Assembly (NCBI RefSeq): GCF_009674775.1
Contig: NZ_WKKE01000002.1
Span: 124,001-188,000 of the forward strand
DNA from: Flavobacterium sp. LC2016-23
Lineage (GTDB): Bacteria > Bacteroidota > Bacteroidia > Flavobacteriales > Flavobacteriaceae
Direction: 5' to 3'
Length of the DNA: 64,000 nt
Part shown: in pieces, positions 25,709-34,906 of the stretch
How the letters are laid out: each line of letters opens with the position of its first letter
Position numbering within the stretch: position 1 is the first letter of the stretch
Translations under genes and position numbers: made by a program
Notes under the pieces: model-generated
Database searches by the model: none
What the model was told of the DNA's origin: nothing
What the model saw: only the letters and a program-made list of their open reading frames with translations

Positions 25709-25755
25709 AAAAAATCCCAAATCCCAATTTAGCAGTTGGAATTTGGGATTTTTTA
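25709..25755. repeat. AATCCCAAATCCCAA / TTGGAATTTGGGATT inverted repeat
   Basis: AAAAATCCCAAATCCCAA (25710-25727) and TTGGAATTTGGGATTTTTT (25737-25755) pair with a loop of about 9 nt. It is the same class of element as 20557-20621. It sits between the convergent menE and rRNA methyltransferase genes and doubles as a terminator. Confidence 0.75.
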
Positions 25756-25775
25756 TTTTTGGAATTTAACTCTAA

Positions 25776-27005
25776 TTATTCTTTAACTACAGCATCTTTG
25801 CGTTCCAGTAAAGCCATATAAAATCCGTCGAAACCAGATTCGGAGGCCAAAATTTTACGATCTTTTACGAATGTAAATTGTTTGCCGATTTCAGTTTTTA
25901 AGAATTTCTCTACCTGCTCCTGATTTTCTGATGGTAAAACAGAACAAGTGGCGTAAACTAATTTTCCACCTGGTTTTACAATTTTAGAATAACTTTCTAA
26001 AACTTCTGCCTGAACTTTACGGATGTTATCAATAAATTCAGGTTGCAGTTTCCATTTGGCGTCAGGGTTTCTTTTTAGAACTCCTAAACCGCTGCATGGC
26101 GCATCGATCAGTACACGATCTGCTCTTTCATGTAATTTTTTGATCACCTTTGTAGTGTCAATGATACGGTATTCAATATTAAAAGCACCATTTCTTTTTG
26201 CTCTTAATTTCAGTTGTTTCAGTTTGCTTTCGTACAAATCCATTGCAATCAATTGTCCTTTGTTTTCCATCAAAGAAGCAATGTGTAATGTTTTTCCTCC
26301 GGCTCCTGCACAAGTGTCCACAACACGCATTCCTGGTTTTACGTCAAGAAAACCGGCAACCAATTGTGAGTTTGCATCCTGAACTTCAAAAAGTCCCTGT
26401 TTAAAAGCATCCGTCAAAAACACGTTTGCTCTTTCTTTTAAAACTAAAGCTTCCGGCTGATCTTTTAAATATTCTGTTTCAATATTCAAATCCATCAGGG
26501 TGTTTCTCAGGTTTTCTTTGGTACCTTTAAGTGTATTGGTTCTTAAAATAACTTTTGCAGGCTGGTTTTGTGCAGCAATTTCTGTTGCCCAGACTTTTTC
26601 ACCTAATTCTTTAACACCCAATTCATCCATCCAGTCCGGAATAGATTCTTTCAGAGCTCTGATTTTAGAAAGCTCGTCAAAACGACCTTTTATTTTTCGT
26701 TCCGGTGTTCCTTCCAGTTGTCTCCAATCCGGAATTGGGTATCCTCTTAAAACGGCCCAAACCGCAAACATTCTCCATAAATTGTCTCTGTCAAAAGGTT
26801 CTTTTACTTCGGCAATTTCTGCGTATAATCGTTTCCAACGAACAATTTCGTATATCGTTTCAGCAACAAACTTCCTGTCGGAACTTCCCCAACGTTTGTC
26901 TTTTTTTAATGCTCTTGCTACCACTTTGTCTGCATATTCCCCTTCATTGAAGATCGCGTTTAAAGAATCGATGGTAGTATAAACTAAATTTCTGTGTAAT
27001 CTCAT
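25776..27005 (-). CDS. RsmB/RsmF-family RNA m5C methyltransferase
   Basis: This 409-aa protein has an N-terminal NusB-like helical region (about residues 5-150), then the SAM-binding fold. Motif I is VVDTCAGAGGKTLHIA (about 229-244). Motif IV is DAPCSGLGVLKRNPDAKW (about 300-317) and motif VI is LVYATCSVLPSENQEQVE (about 353-370). The two cysteines (PCSG and TCS) are the catalytic and release cysteines of RNA cytosine-5 methyltransferases. It probably methylates 16S rRNA. It is monocistronic. Confidence 0.9.
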   Translation of the reverse strand: MRLHRNLVYTTIDSLNAIFNEGEYADKVVARALKKDKRWGSSDRKFVAETIYEIVRWKRLYAEIAEVKEPFDRDNLWRMFAVWAVLRGYPIPDWRQLEGTPERKIKGRFDELSKIRALKESIPDWMDELGVKELGEKVWATEIAAQNQPAKVILRTNTLKGTKENLRNTLMDLNIETEYLKDQPEALVLKERANVFLTDAFKQGLFEVQDANSQLVAGFLDVKPGMRVVDTCAGAGGKTLHIASLMENKGQLIAMDLYESKLKQLKLRAKRNGAFNIEYRIIDTTKVIKKLHERADRVLIDAPCSGLGVLKRNPDAKWKLQPEFIDNIRKVQAEVLESYSKIVKPGGKLVYATCSVLPSENQEQVEKFLKTEIGKQFTFVKDRKILASESGFDGFYMALLERKDAVVKE

Positions 27006-27092
27006 TTTAATTATTTGAGTTGCAAAGGTACTATTAATTGATTGAAAGTTAAATTTTTAATTTTGATTGTTATTTTAACTTTTATTAAAAAG

Positions 27093-27131
27093 AAAAAAAA
27101 CACTCTAATAAAGTTTAAAAGAGTGTTTTTT
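27093..27131 (-). terminator. Terminator after kup
   Basis: AAAAAACACTCT and AGAGTGTTTTTT form a 12-bp stem with T-runs on both strands. Confidence 0.85.
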
Positions 27132-27154
27132 CTGAATTTATTTTTGGAACAACT

Positions 27155-29119
27155 TTATTTTATAATTCGTGTTAATCCAATATTTTCCGGAGCGTGAAGC
27201 ACCATAGGGAATTTTTCTATTTTTACGGAACTGCTGTCCAGACCAAAAGCTCTTTCTTCAGATAAACTTAATTTTTTGATAAAGAAATACGAGTTCATGA
27301 TGATATTTTCGTGCCATCTTAAATCGTTGTCATTCGAAAGGAATTTCTCAGACAGTACAAATTTAAAGTCTCCGATAATATTGTTTTTATTTAAGGACTC
27401 ATATCGGCTGGTAATATCTACTTCGCCATTTTTTACCATGTCCCTGATTACTTCACGGAACATCAGGTTGATTTTGGTTGGCTCCCTGAAGCCTAAATTA
27501 AAATCGACTCTGTAAATATCGTCTTTTGCAATTTCGGTAACTTTATACTGTGTTTTATAAGGTTCTGTTAAAATGTTTACGTGTACAAACCAGTAAATAT
27601 CAGCTCTTTTCGGGCGTTTTTGCAGGATGGAATACATTACTTTCTGCTCTAGCTCGTCAACACGATTGGCATTGGTCATGTAAACCAAATGTGTCGCGTA
27701 TTTTGGAATAGATAAGTCTTCGCTCAACTCCATCAATACTTTTTTGTAGTCGTCGATTTTGACAATTTTAGTATAATTTTTATTGATTTTCTTAGCCAGA
27801 TACCAGATCGTCATAATCGAAATTAAAACAGCTGCAATAATTAAAGTTACATAACCGCCTTCGGCAAATTTGGTCACATTGGCAATCAAAAAGCTAAATT
27901 CAATTAGTAAGTAAATCGTAATTAAAGGTACCATGAAAATTAACTTAATACGTTTCATGATCAGGTAATAGTTAAGCAGGATAGTCGTCATGATCATACA
28001 TAGTACAATTGCCAGACCATAGGCATGCTCCATGTTGCTTGATTTCTCGAAATGGAGAACAATTCCCACGCAGCCAAAAAACAACAGCCAGTTGATTGAC
28101 GGAATATACAATTGACCTTTTACTTCCGTCGGATATTTGATTTTTACTTTCGGCCAGAAATTAAGTCGCATCGCCTCATTGATCAAAGTAAATGATCCAC
28201 TGATTAAGGCTTGTGATGCAATTACGGCTGCTAAAGTGGCAATAACAATTCCTACCGGTTGAAACCAGTCCGGCATAATCAGGTAAAACGGATTTCCATT
28301 TTCTCCTCCTAAGGCCTGTAAAGTCTGACCTTCATGGTGGATCAAAAAGGCTGCCTGACCGAAATAATTTAATACTAAGGTAAGTTTTACGAAAATCCAG
28401 CTTATTCTGATGTTTTTTCTTCCGCAATGCCCCATATCCGAGTACAATGCTTCTGCTCCGGTTGTACATAAAAACACAAGTCCGAGAACAAAAAAGCCTT
28501 CAGGATGTATCTGTAGTAAGTGATACGCGTAATAAGGATTCAGTGCCTTTATAACTTCAGGGTGATGTGAAATCTGAATCACTCCCAGAGTTCCTAACAT
28601 GGTAAACCAGATTAGCATCATCGGAGCGAAGAATTTCCCCACTAATTTAGTTCCAAATTGCTGAATGGTAAAAAGAACAAATAAAATTCCAATCACAATC
28701 GGAATCGTATTGATTTCAGGATAGTAGGTTTTTATTCCCTCTACAGCCGACGAAACCGAAATGGGCGGTGTAATAATTCCATCTGCCAGCAAGGCACTAC
28801 CTCCAATAATGGCCGGGACAATCAGCCAGGTAATCTTGGTTTTTTTGACTAATGCGTAGAGCGCAAAAATTCCACCTTCACCGTGATTATCTGCACTAAG
28901 TGTAATAAGCACATATTTTATGGTAGTCTGTAGGGTTAATGTCCAGAAAACACATGAAATACCTCCTAAAACAATGTCAGCACTAATGATGTGTTCTCCC
29001 AGAATGGCTTTCATTACATATAATGGAGAAGTACCAATATCCCCATAAATAATTCCTAGTGTGATTAGTAAACCTCCAATAGACAACTTACTGTGTAAGT
29101 TTTTATGCGCTGCGCTCAT
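27155..29119 (-). CDS. kup: KUP-family potassium uptake protein
   Basis: The protein is 654 aa from the ATG at 29119 (MSAAHKNLHSKLS). The frame is open 19 codons further to 29176, but the family normally starts near here. It contains LGIIYGDIGTSPLYVMKAIL (about residues 18-37), NHGEGGIFALYAL (about 78-90) and ADGIITPPISVSSAVEG, all hallmarks of K+ symporters of the KUP/HAK/KT family. About 12 membrane helices are followed by a cytosolic C-terminal domain of about 220 residues. It takes up K+ with protons. It is monocistronic. Confidence 0.93.
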   Translation of the reverse strand: MSAAHKNLHSKLSIGGLLITLGIIYGDIGTSPLYVMKAILGEHIISADIVLGGISCVFWTLTLQTTIKYVLITLSADNHGEGGIFALYALVKKTKITWLIVPAIIGGSALLADGIITPPISVSSAVEGIKTYYPEINTIPIVIGILFVLFTIQQFGTKLVGKFFAPMMLIWFTMLGTLGVIQISHHPEVIKALNPYYAYHLLQIHPEGFFVLGLVFLCTTGAEALYSDMGHCGRKNIRISWIFVKLTLVLNYFGQAAFLIHHEGQTLQALGGENGNPFYLIMPDWFQPVGIVIATLAAVIASQALISGSFTLINEAMRLNFWPKVKIKYPTEVKGQLYIPSINWLLFFGCVGIVLHFEKSSNMEHAYGLAIVLCMIMTTILLNYYLIMKRIKLIFMVPLITIYLLIEFSFLIANVTKFAEGGYVTLIIAAVLISIMTIWYLAKKINKNYTKIVKIDDYKKVLMELSEDLSIPKYATHLVYMTNANRVDELEQKVMYSILQKRPKRADIYWFVHVNILTEPYKTQYKVTEIAKDDIYRVDFNLGFREPTKINLMFREVIRDMVKNGEVDITSRYESLNKNNIIGDFKFVLSEKFLSNDNDLRWHENIIMNSYFFIKKLSLSEERAFGLDSSSVKIEKFPMVLHAPENIGLTRIIK

Positions 29120-29192
29120 GTATGTTTTTATAAAAGACGGTTGCAAATTTACTGTTTTAAAATAAATTAGCGTCAATTAAAATTAAAAAGAT

Positions 29193-29230
29193 AAAAAAAA
29201 GCACAATCGTAAAATTGTGCTTTAATTTTT
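29193..29230 (-). terminator. Terminator after Asn/Arg-rich exported protein gene
   Basis: AAAAAAGCACAAT and ATTGTGCTTT pair with a 6-nt loop, with A-runs giving minus-strand T-runs. Confidence 0.85.
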
Positions 29231-29252
29231 ATTAGAAATTTAAGGAACAGAA

Positions 29253-30479
29253 TTAAATTCTTCTGTTTCCGCCTCTGGAGCCTGAATTGTTTTCTCTTTG
29301 CGGCTGACTGCCTCTTGATTCCTGATTTACTCTCGGGGACTCAGCTCTTTGAGGTGCCTGCGCTCTTGAAGTGTTAGCTCTGTTTTCAGAACTGCCTCTG
29401 TTTTCAGGCATGCTTCTTGGCACTTCTGTTCTTTGTACCGGAGCAGTTCTGTTAGAATTCCCTCTGTTTTCAGAATAAACTCTGGAATTATTCTCATTAG
29501 CGTTTCTTCTCACTTCATTTCTTTGCGTGTTTTCAACTCTTGCAGGGGTATTGACATTTGCTGAATTATCTCTGCTGGCTGGTGTTGCACGATTGGTGTT
29601 ATAATTTCTGTCTGAATTAGGTCTGTTAACAGCTGCGTTTCTGTTATCGGCATAGTTTCTGTCAGTACCAGTTGTTCTTCCCGCATTGGATCTGTTGGTA
29701 TTGTAAACATTTTGGTTTCTGTTAGATTCTCTGCTTGCAACACGTCTCTGATCCAATTCATATCTGTTGTTGGTGTTGGCATGTCTTTGAGAAAAACTAT
29801 AGTTTGGACGTCTTGTTTCGTATCCGTAAGAACGTCTTGTTTCATACAAAACCGGAGCTCTGTAACTTCTTCTGGTGTTTACGTAATTATAATGGTTGTT
29901 TACGTTGATACAAACATTTATATTTCTTCTGTATCTGTAAATAGGGTAAGGTCTCCATGCGGTATAATAAGTTGGATAGTAGTTCCAGCCCCATGTAGAA
30001 TAATAAGGTCTGTAGTTGGTGATCCAAAACGAAGTATAAATTACCGGAGCTACATTATAAACAGGCTCATAAATATAATTGTCCCCATACAAATAAGAGT
30101 TTCCTACTACCTGAACAACTACTTTGTTGTAATTGTCTCTTTCAACATCAATTGTGGCGATATCCTGATATACATCGCGATCCAGAACGGCCTGTATGAT
30201 TACAACGTGGGTTCTGTCTTCTACGGATTCAATTACACGCAGGTAATCAACTTCGTCATCATCATTTAAATCAAGGTTAGAGATCTGATATTTAGGATCA
30301 TTCAATCGTCTTTCAAAATCCTGAAGATTGGCTGATTCTCCAAATATAGAGGCAACTGCCCTAAGGTCTAAGTTGTCGCTTATATCTGAATTTTTTGCAT
30401 AAACAGTTGTTTGGCTTTGCGCCTCAACTGTACTAAAACCTAGGGCTAGTAATGCTATAAAAAGTAGTTTCGATTTCAT
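29253..30479 (-). CDS. Exported protein with Asn/Arg-rich low-complexity C-terminal half
   Basis: This 408-aa protein has a signal peptide (1-20, ending VEAQ). An ordered N-terminal domain (about 30-140) contains a run of acidic residues around SNLDLNDDDEVDYLRVIE. A Tyr/Trp-rich segment (about 140-200, YRPYYSTWGWNYYPTYYTAW) follows. From about 215 to the end it is dominated by Asn, Arg, Ser, Thr and Gln with recurring NRN and SENR words. The tail is basic and probably disordered, perhaps for cell-surface or polyanion contact; that is inference from composition only. Similar proteins of unknown function occur in other Bacteroidota. No T9SS sorting domain is visible. Confidence 0.8.
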   Translation of the reverse strand: MKSKLLFIALLALGFSTVEAQSQTTVYAKNSDISDNLDLRAVASIFGESANLQDFERRLNDPKYQISNLDLNDDDEVDYLRVIESVEDRTHVVIIQAVLDRDVYQDIATIDVERDNYNKVVVQVVGNSYLYGDNYIYEPVYNVAPVIYTSFWITNYRPYYSTWGWNYYPTYYTAWRPYPIYRYRRNINVCINVNNHYNYVNTRRSYRAPVLYETRRSYGYETRRPNYSFSQRHANTNNRYELDQRRVASRESNRNQNVYNTNRSNAGRTTGTDRNYADNRNAAVNRPNSDRNYNTNRATPASRDNSANVNTPARVENTQRNEVRRNANENNSRVYSENRGNSNRTAPVQRTEVPRSMPENRGSSENRANTSRAQAPQRAESPRVNQESRGSQPQRENNSGSRGGNRRI

Positions 30480-30598
30480 GACAAATCATATTAAGATTAA
30501 TATTGTGGAATATCCAATTACTGTGCCAGAAAAAAAAACAAAACATATTTTATATGTTATAATTAATTGTATTTTAGCATGAAAAAAAAGTAATTAAT

Positions 30599-31660
30599 AT
30601 GAAAAAAGTAATTTTATTTTTTGGTGCTTTTGTTTTGTTTATGTCTTTTAAAACATTGAATAATAATGGGAAAGAGTTTGTAAACAGTGGCTTCACCTCA
30701 GTACAAATAGAAACTTTATTTCAGGATAAAATTAGTATCAGAGCGATTGCGATTGATAAAAATAAGGTCTGGTATGGAGGTGATAATTCTCGTTTTGGAT
30801 GGTATGATTTAGATAAAAAAGAAAAATTTGAGGATCATATTTATCGCGATACGCTAAAATTAGAATTCAGAAGTATTGCTCAGACTTCAAAAAGTATTTA
30901 TTTATTAAGTGTTGCGAACCCTGCCCTGTTGTATCAGGTTTCTAAAAAGACCCATAAAGTAAAATTGGTATACAAAGAAATCAATTCCAAAGTGTTTTAC
31001 GACAGTATGCAATTCTGGAACGATAAAGAGGGGATTGCTATAGGCGATCCTACGGAAGATACTTTCTCGATCATTGTTACCCGTGATGGAGGCGAAACCT
31101 GGACCAAATTACTGTCCGATAAATTGCCGACAAACGCCAAGGGAGAAGCTGCTTTTGCTGCCAGTAATTCAAATATAGTGATTAAAGGCGACGATACCTG
31201 GCTGGTTTCAGGAGGAAAAAAAGCACGTGTTTTTTATTCTTCTGATAAAGCAAAAACATGGAAAGTGATGGATACGCCGATTGTTCAGGGAAAAACAATG
31301 ACCGGCATTTTTACGGCTGATTTTTACGATTCCAAACATGGATTCATCGCCGGTGGAGACTATGAGCTTCCTGAGCATAAGAAAGATAATAAGGCCTTTA
31401 CAAAAGATGGCGGAAAAACCTGGGAGCTAATAGGTCAGGATCAGGGTTTTGGTTACGCTTCGTGCATACAATATGTGCCGGGAGGAAATGCTAAAGAGCT
31501 GGTTTGTGTGGGTGCGTCAGGTATTCAGTATTCTGCAGATGGAGGGGTTTCCTGGAAAGAATTGTCCAGTGACAGCAAGTTTTTTACCATTCGTTTTATC
31601 AATAAAAACACGGCAATTGCTGCGGGGTTTAATAAATTAGCCAGGTTACATTTCAATTAA
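30599..31660 (+). CDS. Exported BNR/YCF48-like beta-propeller protein
   Basis: This 353-aa protein has a signal-like N-terminus (about 1-20). A propeller follows, built from repeats carrying Asp-box motifs: TRDGGETWTKL (about residues 161-171), SSDKAKTWKVM, TKDGGKTWELI and SADGGVSWKEL. This is the BNR or YCF48 type; in databases such proteins are often loosely called oxidoreductases, without catalytic residues to support it. It is probably a periplasmic or surface scaffold. It is monocistronic, with a hairpin after the stop. Confidence 0.75.
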   Translation: MKKVILFFGAFVLFMSFKTLNNNGKEFVNSGFTSVQIETLFQDKISIRAIAIDKNKVWYGGDNSRFGWYDLDKKEKFEDHIYRDTLKLEFRSIAQTSKSIYLLSVANPALLYQVSKKTHKVKLVYKEINSKVFYDSMQFWNDKEGIAIGDPTEDTFSIIVTRDGGETWTKLLSDKLPTNAKGEAAFAASNSNIVIKGDDTWLVSGGKKARVFYSSDKAKTWKVMDTPIVQGKTMTGIFTADFYDSKHGFIAGGDYELPEHKKDNKAFTKDGGKTWELIGQDQGFGYASCIQYVPGGNAKELVCVGASGIQYSADGGVSWKELSSDSKFFTIRFINKNTAIAAGFNKLARLHFN

Positions 31661-31668
31661 AAATAATA

Positions 31669-31710
31669 AGAACCCTAAATAATAAAGTAAGTATTATTAT
31701 ATAGGGTTCC
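31669..31710 (+). terminator. Hairpin between convergent genes at 31.7 kb
   Basis: GAACCCTAAATAATA and TATTATTATATAGGGTTC can pair over about 15 bp. It could stop both the BNR-like gene and the minus-strand exported-protein gene. Confidence 0.65.
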
Positions 31711-31733
31711 TATCGCTGTTGTTTCTTATGGTA

Positions 31734-32192
31734 TTAGTTTTTTGCCGCCTTATCCCGATATTGCTTTAGTAATTTTCGGTTAAAATCATCTTCTGATTTT
31801 TTAAGCTTCAGTATTTTTTTTGCTGAAAGTACTTTTTTAAGATTCGCCATGTATTTTTCACGTAAAAGATATAATTCTTTATCTGTGCTTTCTATTTGAG
31901 AAAGGAGTACGGCAGCTTCTTTTTCTGAAATTGAATTGATGTTATCATCATCCAGTTTACGTAAATAGGTTTTCATTTTATCATGACGTAATTCGAATTG
32001 CTTATCATCAAAAGCATTGTAAATAGGCCAGAATTTTTCAGCTTCTGTAGAAGTGAGTTCAAGTTCAGTTGTTAAGAAAGAGACTTTGTAAGCTTTGATT
32101 TTTTCGCGTTTCTCATCTATTTTGTCACTTTGAGCGTAGAAGGAAAAACTAACTAAAAATAGAAGTAGCGGAAATATATTTTTGATTTTCAT
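31734..32192 (-). CDS. Exported helical protein of ECF sigma operon
   Basis: This 152-aa protein has a signal peptide (1-20) and then is almost entirely helical and charged: LELTSTEAEKFWPIYNAFDDKQFELRH and LYLLREKYMANLKKVLSAKKILKLKKSEDDF. This is the pattern of small periplasmic CpxP/Spy-like proteins. It is the third gene of an operon after an ECF sigma factor and a membrane protein, 17 bp from the latter. By analogy with such cassettes it may sense envelope stress, but no direct evidence is visible. Confidence 0.75.
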   Translation of the reverse strand: MKIKNIFPLLLFLVSFSFYAQSDKIDEKREKIKAYKVSFLTTELELTSTEAEKFWPIYNAFDDKQFELRHDKMKTYLRKLDDDNINSISEKEAAVLLSQIESTDKELYLLREKYMANLKKVLSAKKILKLKKSEDDFNRKLLKQYRDKAAKN

Positions 32193-32209
32193 ATTTTTAA
32201 GTTTTTGTT

Positions 32210-32623
32210 TTATTCTGAAATTAAATTTTCAATATTTGGATTGGAAGAAAGAATGTCCTCAAGTGTTTCCTGTTCAAGCGCAACATTTTTATTGAGCGAC
32301 TCAATGTCTTTCGAATCAAGCTGATTAATTAAATCATACTGATTCAGATTAGACTGATAAGCCAAATACGTTTCTAAAGTATTTTCATCCAGTTCTTTTG
32401 ATGTATTGTTGTAATTATTGACTATTGGAATCATCATGGCAATCACAATTACGGCTGCAGCAACCATTGTAAGAACCTTTTTGCGTTTGTAAATAGGAAT
32501 AACTTTTACTTCTCTTTCATTAATTTGCTGTAAAACTCTTCCCGAAAGATCATTAAAATAATTTTCAGGCGTTTTAAATCCTGTCGTTATCTTCGGTTCG
32601 TTTTCTAATTTAAATGCTTTCAT
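32210..32623 (-). CDS. Probable anti-sigma factor, single-pass membrane protein
   Basis: This 137-aa protein has a cytosolic N-terminus of about 50 residues (KITTGFKTPENYFNDLSGRVLQQINER). One membrane helix follows (about residues 51-68, VLTMVAAAVIVIAMMIPIV), then a periplasmic domain of about 70 residues. The gene lies between an ECF sigma gene (33 bp upstream) and an exported helical protein (17 bp downstream). Position and topology suggest an anti-sigma factor that holds the sigma factor at the membrane. It has no recognisable zinc-binding anti-sigma motif, so the assignment rests mainly on context. Confidence 0.7.
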   Translation of the reverse strand: MKAFKLENEPKITTGFKTPENYFNDLSGRVLQQINEREVKVIPIYKRKKVLTMVAAAVIVIAMMIPIVNNYNNTSKELDENTLETYLAYQSNLNQYDLINQLDSKDIESLNKNVALEQETLEDILSSNPNIENLISE

Positions 32624-32656
32624 AATGTCTATAAGATATGTTTTATAACAAAAGGT

Positions 32657-33199
32657 TTAATTTGATGTAACATATAATTCAATTTTTTTTATCGCATGGT
32701 GGTAAGATGCTTTCAATGCGCCTACAGAAGTTCCAAGGATTTCTGAGATTTCTTCATATTTTAATTCTTCAAAATATTTCATTTTAAAGACCAATTGCTG
32801 TTTTTCGGGTAATGTTACTATAGCTTTCTGGAGTTTTAACTGTATCTCATCTCCGTCAAAATAGACATCGGCTCTTAAATTTTCAATTGTTTTATTTTGC
32901 AAAGCCTCAGAGGTTAATCCGTTTAGTTTCGCTTTTTGATTCAGGAAAGTCAAAGCTTCATTGGTCGCAATGCGGTACATCCACGAAAAGAGCTTACTTT
33001 CTCCTTTGAAGTTCTTTAAATATTGAAAAATTTTCACAAAAGTATTCTGCAGGACATCATCTGCATCATCATGATTCAAAACAATGTTTCGGATATGAGA
33101 ATACAAAGGCCTTTGATAATCGGACAAGAGTTTTTGAAACGCTGTGTTCTGCGTTTTGGGATTTAATAATTGTGCTATAAATTCCTTCTCGTTTGTCAA
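32657..33199 (-). CDS. ECF-type RNA polymerase sigma factor
   Basis: This 180-aa protein has sigma region 2 at about residues 25-95 (LSDYQRPLYSHIRNIVLNHDDADDVLQNTFVKIFQYL, SKLFSWMYRIATNEALTFL) and region 4 at about 120-175 (LPEKQQLVFKMKYFEELKYEEISEILGTSVGALKASYHHAIKKI). It lacks region 3, as ECF factors do. It heads a three-gene operon with a membrane protein and an exported helical protein, so it probably drives an envelope-related regulon. Confidence 0.92.
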   Translation of the reverse strand: MTNEKEFIAQLLNPKTQNTAFQKLLSDYQRPLYSHIRNIVLNHDDADDVLQNTFVKIFQYLKNFKGESKLFSWMYRIATNEALTFLNQKAKLNGLTSEALQNKTIENLRADVYFDGDEIQLKLQKAIVTLPEKQQLVFKMKYFEELKYEEISEILGTSVGALKASYHHAIKKIELYVTSN

Positions 33200-33263
33200 A
33201 CTTGTTGATTTATCTAGTTAGAATGAATTTAAAACAAAAGGTTTAATCTGCCTTTATTCTTTT

Positions 33264-34451
33264 TTAGAATTCTGACTCTTCCTGCTCTGCCGGAGGAGGG
33301 GTTGTTGGAGTAGAAGCAGGTTTTTTTGGTTTTACAGTAGTGTTTGGTTTTGCAGTAGTACTAGTGGGAGTAGTAGCAGTGGTGGTTTCTGTCTGTGGTG
33401 TGTAAACCGGAACATCCACAACCGGAACTGCCTTAGGTTTTACCGGAAAATAAATTTCAGTCATTAACTTAGATTGACTTTTTGTATCTAGTTTACTGAT
33501 TGTAAGTATTTCAAGATGCGACCAGCTTAAATCCGGAACTATTTTTTCTCTGTTTATAAAAGCCGTTGTTTTTGAAATTGCTTCGGCTGTATGTGTGTAA
33601 TCACCCGTTAAGGTCGTTTTTACCGCTTCAAAACCATTTAATTTTCCGGAAAGTATATCACTTCCGGCGCTTATTGAAATGTCTTTATTTATAGGTAAAC
33701 AGATCGAAATTTTGGCTAAACCATTTGTGGTGTCATAGGTATGGTAAATGATAAATGGCTTTCCGGTGGTGCTTAAACCGTTTGTCTCGCTAAAATGGAT
33801 CAGTTTCGGAATTACGACTCTGGCGTTTTTATTTATCTTTTGAATTTCACTGGTAAAAGTCTGTCTGATATACGGAGTTTCTGTTTTCTTTACAACACCA
33901 TTGACTTTAATGGCATAGGTTTTAGTTTCGTAGTCCAGATTTTTGTCAATATTGGCAAGGCTTTTTTCATAAACAGTTCCAATCACATTGTCAGAACCGC
34001 CATTTAGCGCTGTGTATATTTTAAACATAAAACTCATGGTTCCCTTTGCTTTCCAGGTCACTTTTGTTTTACCGGCCAAGGTATCTTTGAAGGTCCAGTT
34101 TACATCTGCTTCAGTTCCGTTAAAAGTCATTTTTTGGTGAATGCTTTCTCCGTCTTTTGTTTGTAGTGTAACCGATTTCCCTATTCCTTCGGTTCCCTCC
34201 CATGAAAACGAGGCTCCGTTGCCAATGGTCTTCGCCGGAAATGACATTTTCATTGCCGGGTCTTCAACGGACCATGATTCAAAATCTTCAAAATTTCTAA
34301 AATCATTTACATAGTTATAAACAGTAGTTCTTGGTGAATTGATCACTTTGCTTCTTTCTATGGAAAAATCTCCTTTTTGAGTAGCTACAAAAACAGTAAG
34401 GGCAACTAAGCTTAGTAATGCTAAAAGAAACAGATATTTTAAAATCTTCAT
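33264..34451 (-). CDS. SRPBCC / GyrI-like two-domain membrane-anchored protein
   Basis: This 395-aa protein begins with a hydrophobic segment (about 4-24), which is a signal anchor. An SRPBCC ligand-binding domain follows (about 30-175, SKVINSPRTTVYNYVNDFRNFEDFESW). A GyrI/AraC-effector-binding-like domain comes next (about 190-340: PYIRQTFTSEIQKI, KLDTKSQSKLMTEIYFPVKP). The tail is Pro/Thr/Lys-rich (about 345-395). SRPBCC proteins bind hydrophobic ligands. The low-complexity tail is unusual for the family and could be a surface or periplasmic extension. The ligand is unknown. It lies 64 bp upstream of the sigma gene in the same direction, so the two could be co-transcribed. Confidence 0.75.
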   Translation of the reverse strand: MKILKYLFLLALLSLVALTVFVATQKGDFSIERSKVINSPRTTVYNYVNDFRNFEDFESWSVEDPAMKMSFPAKTIGNGASFSWEGTEGIGKSVTLQTKDGESIHQKMTFNGTEADVNWTFKDTLAGKTKVTWKAKGTMSFMFKIYTALNGGSDNVIGTVYEKSLANIDKNLDYETKTYAIKVNGVVKKTETPYIRQTFTSEIQKINKNARVVIPKLIHFSETNGLSTTGKPFIIYHTYDTTNGLAKISICLPINKDISISAGSDILSGKLNGFEAVKTTLTGDYTHTAEAISKTTAFINREKIVPDLSWSHLEILTISKLDTKSQSKLMTEIYFPVKPKAVPVVDVPVYTPQTETTTATTPTSTTAKPNTTVKPKKPASTPTTPPPAEQEESEF

Positions 34452-34636
34452 TGGGTAGGTTGTTTGGTGTCGTAAAGTTATAAATTTTATTACTACTCTT
34501 GGGGACGGTATTAAATATAAATAACAATTCTTGCTTGTATTCGGATCAAATAAGGTCTAAATAAAACAATTTTTGAAAATAGTATGCAAATTTCCGCTGT
34601 TTATTTTTGATCTTTAAATATAAGGAAAAAATACAA

Positions 34637-34825
34637 TTATCTTTTTAAAAATATTTTGATGACAAATAAGATTGCAATAAAAAGAAAGAAGCCAATCAAT
34701 ACTTTGTAATTTCCTTTATAAAAAATTTTATGTAATGCCAGATCTTTTCGATAAGCAAATATCATTGCGATTACAAATGCAATAAAAAAACAGAGTGCGA
34801 ATATTAATTGTCCTTGACTAAACAT
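34637..34825 (-). CDS. Small two-helix membrane protein
   Basis: A 62-aa protein from the ATG at 34825 (MFSQGQLIFALCFF). The frame opens seven codons earlier at a TTG, which is less likely. Two hydrophobic helices (about residues 5-25 and 42-58) flank a basic loop AYRKDLALHKIFYKGNYK, so both ends probably lie on the same side of the inner membrane. I do not recognise a function. It is divergent from the NTP pyrophosphohydrolase gene. Confidence 0.75.
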   Translation of the reverse strand: MFSQGQLIFALCFFIAFVIAMIFAYRKDLALHKIFYKGNYKVLIGFFLFIAILFVIKIFLKR

Positions 34826-34906
34826 AGTTGAAATTATTTTTGACAAATTTAGAGAATTGTATAGGAATAGTTACTAATTTGGTGGTTCAATTAATTAAAT
34901 AAAATC

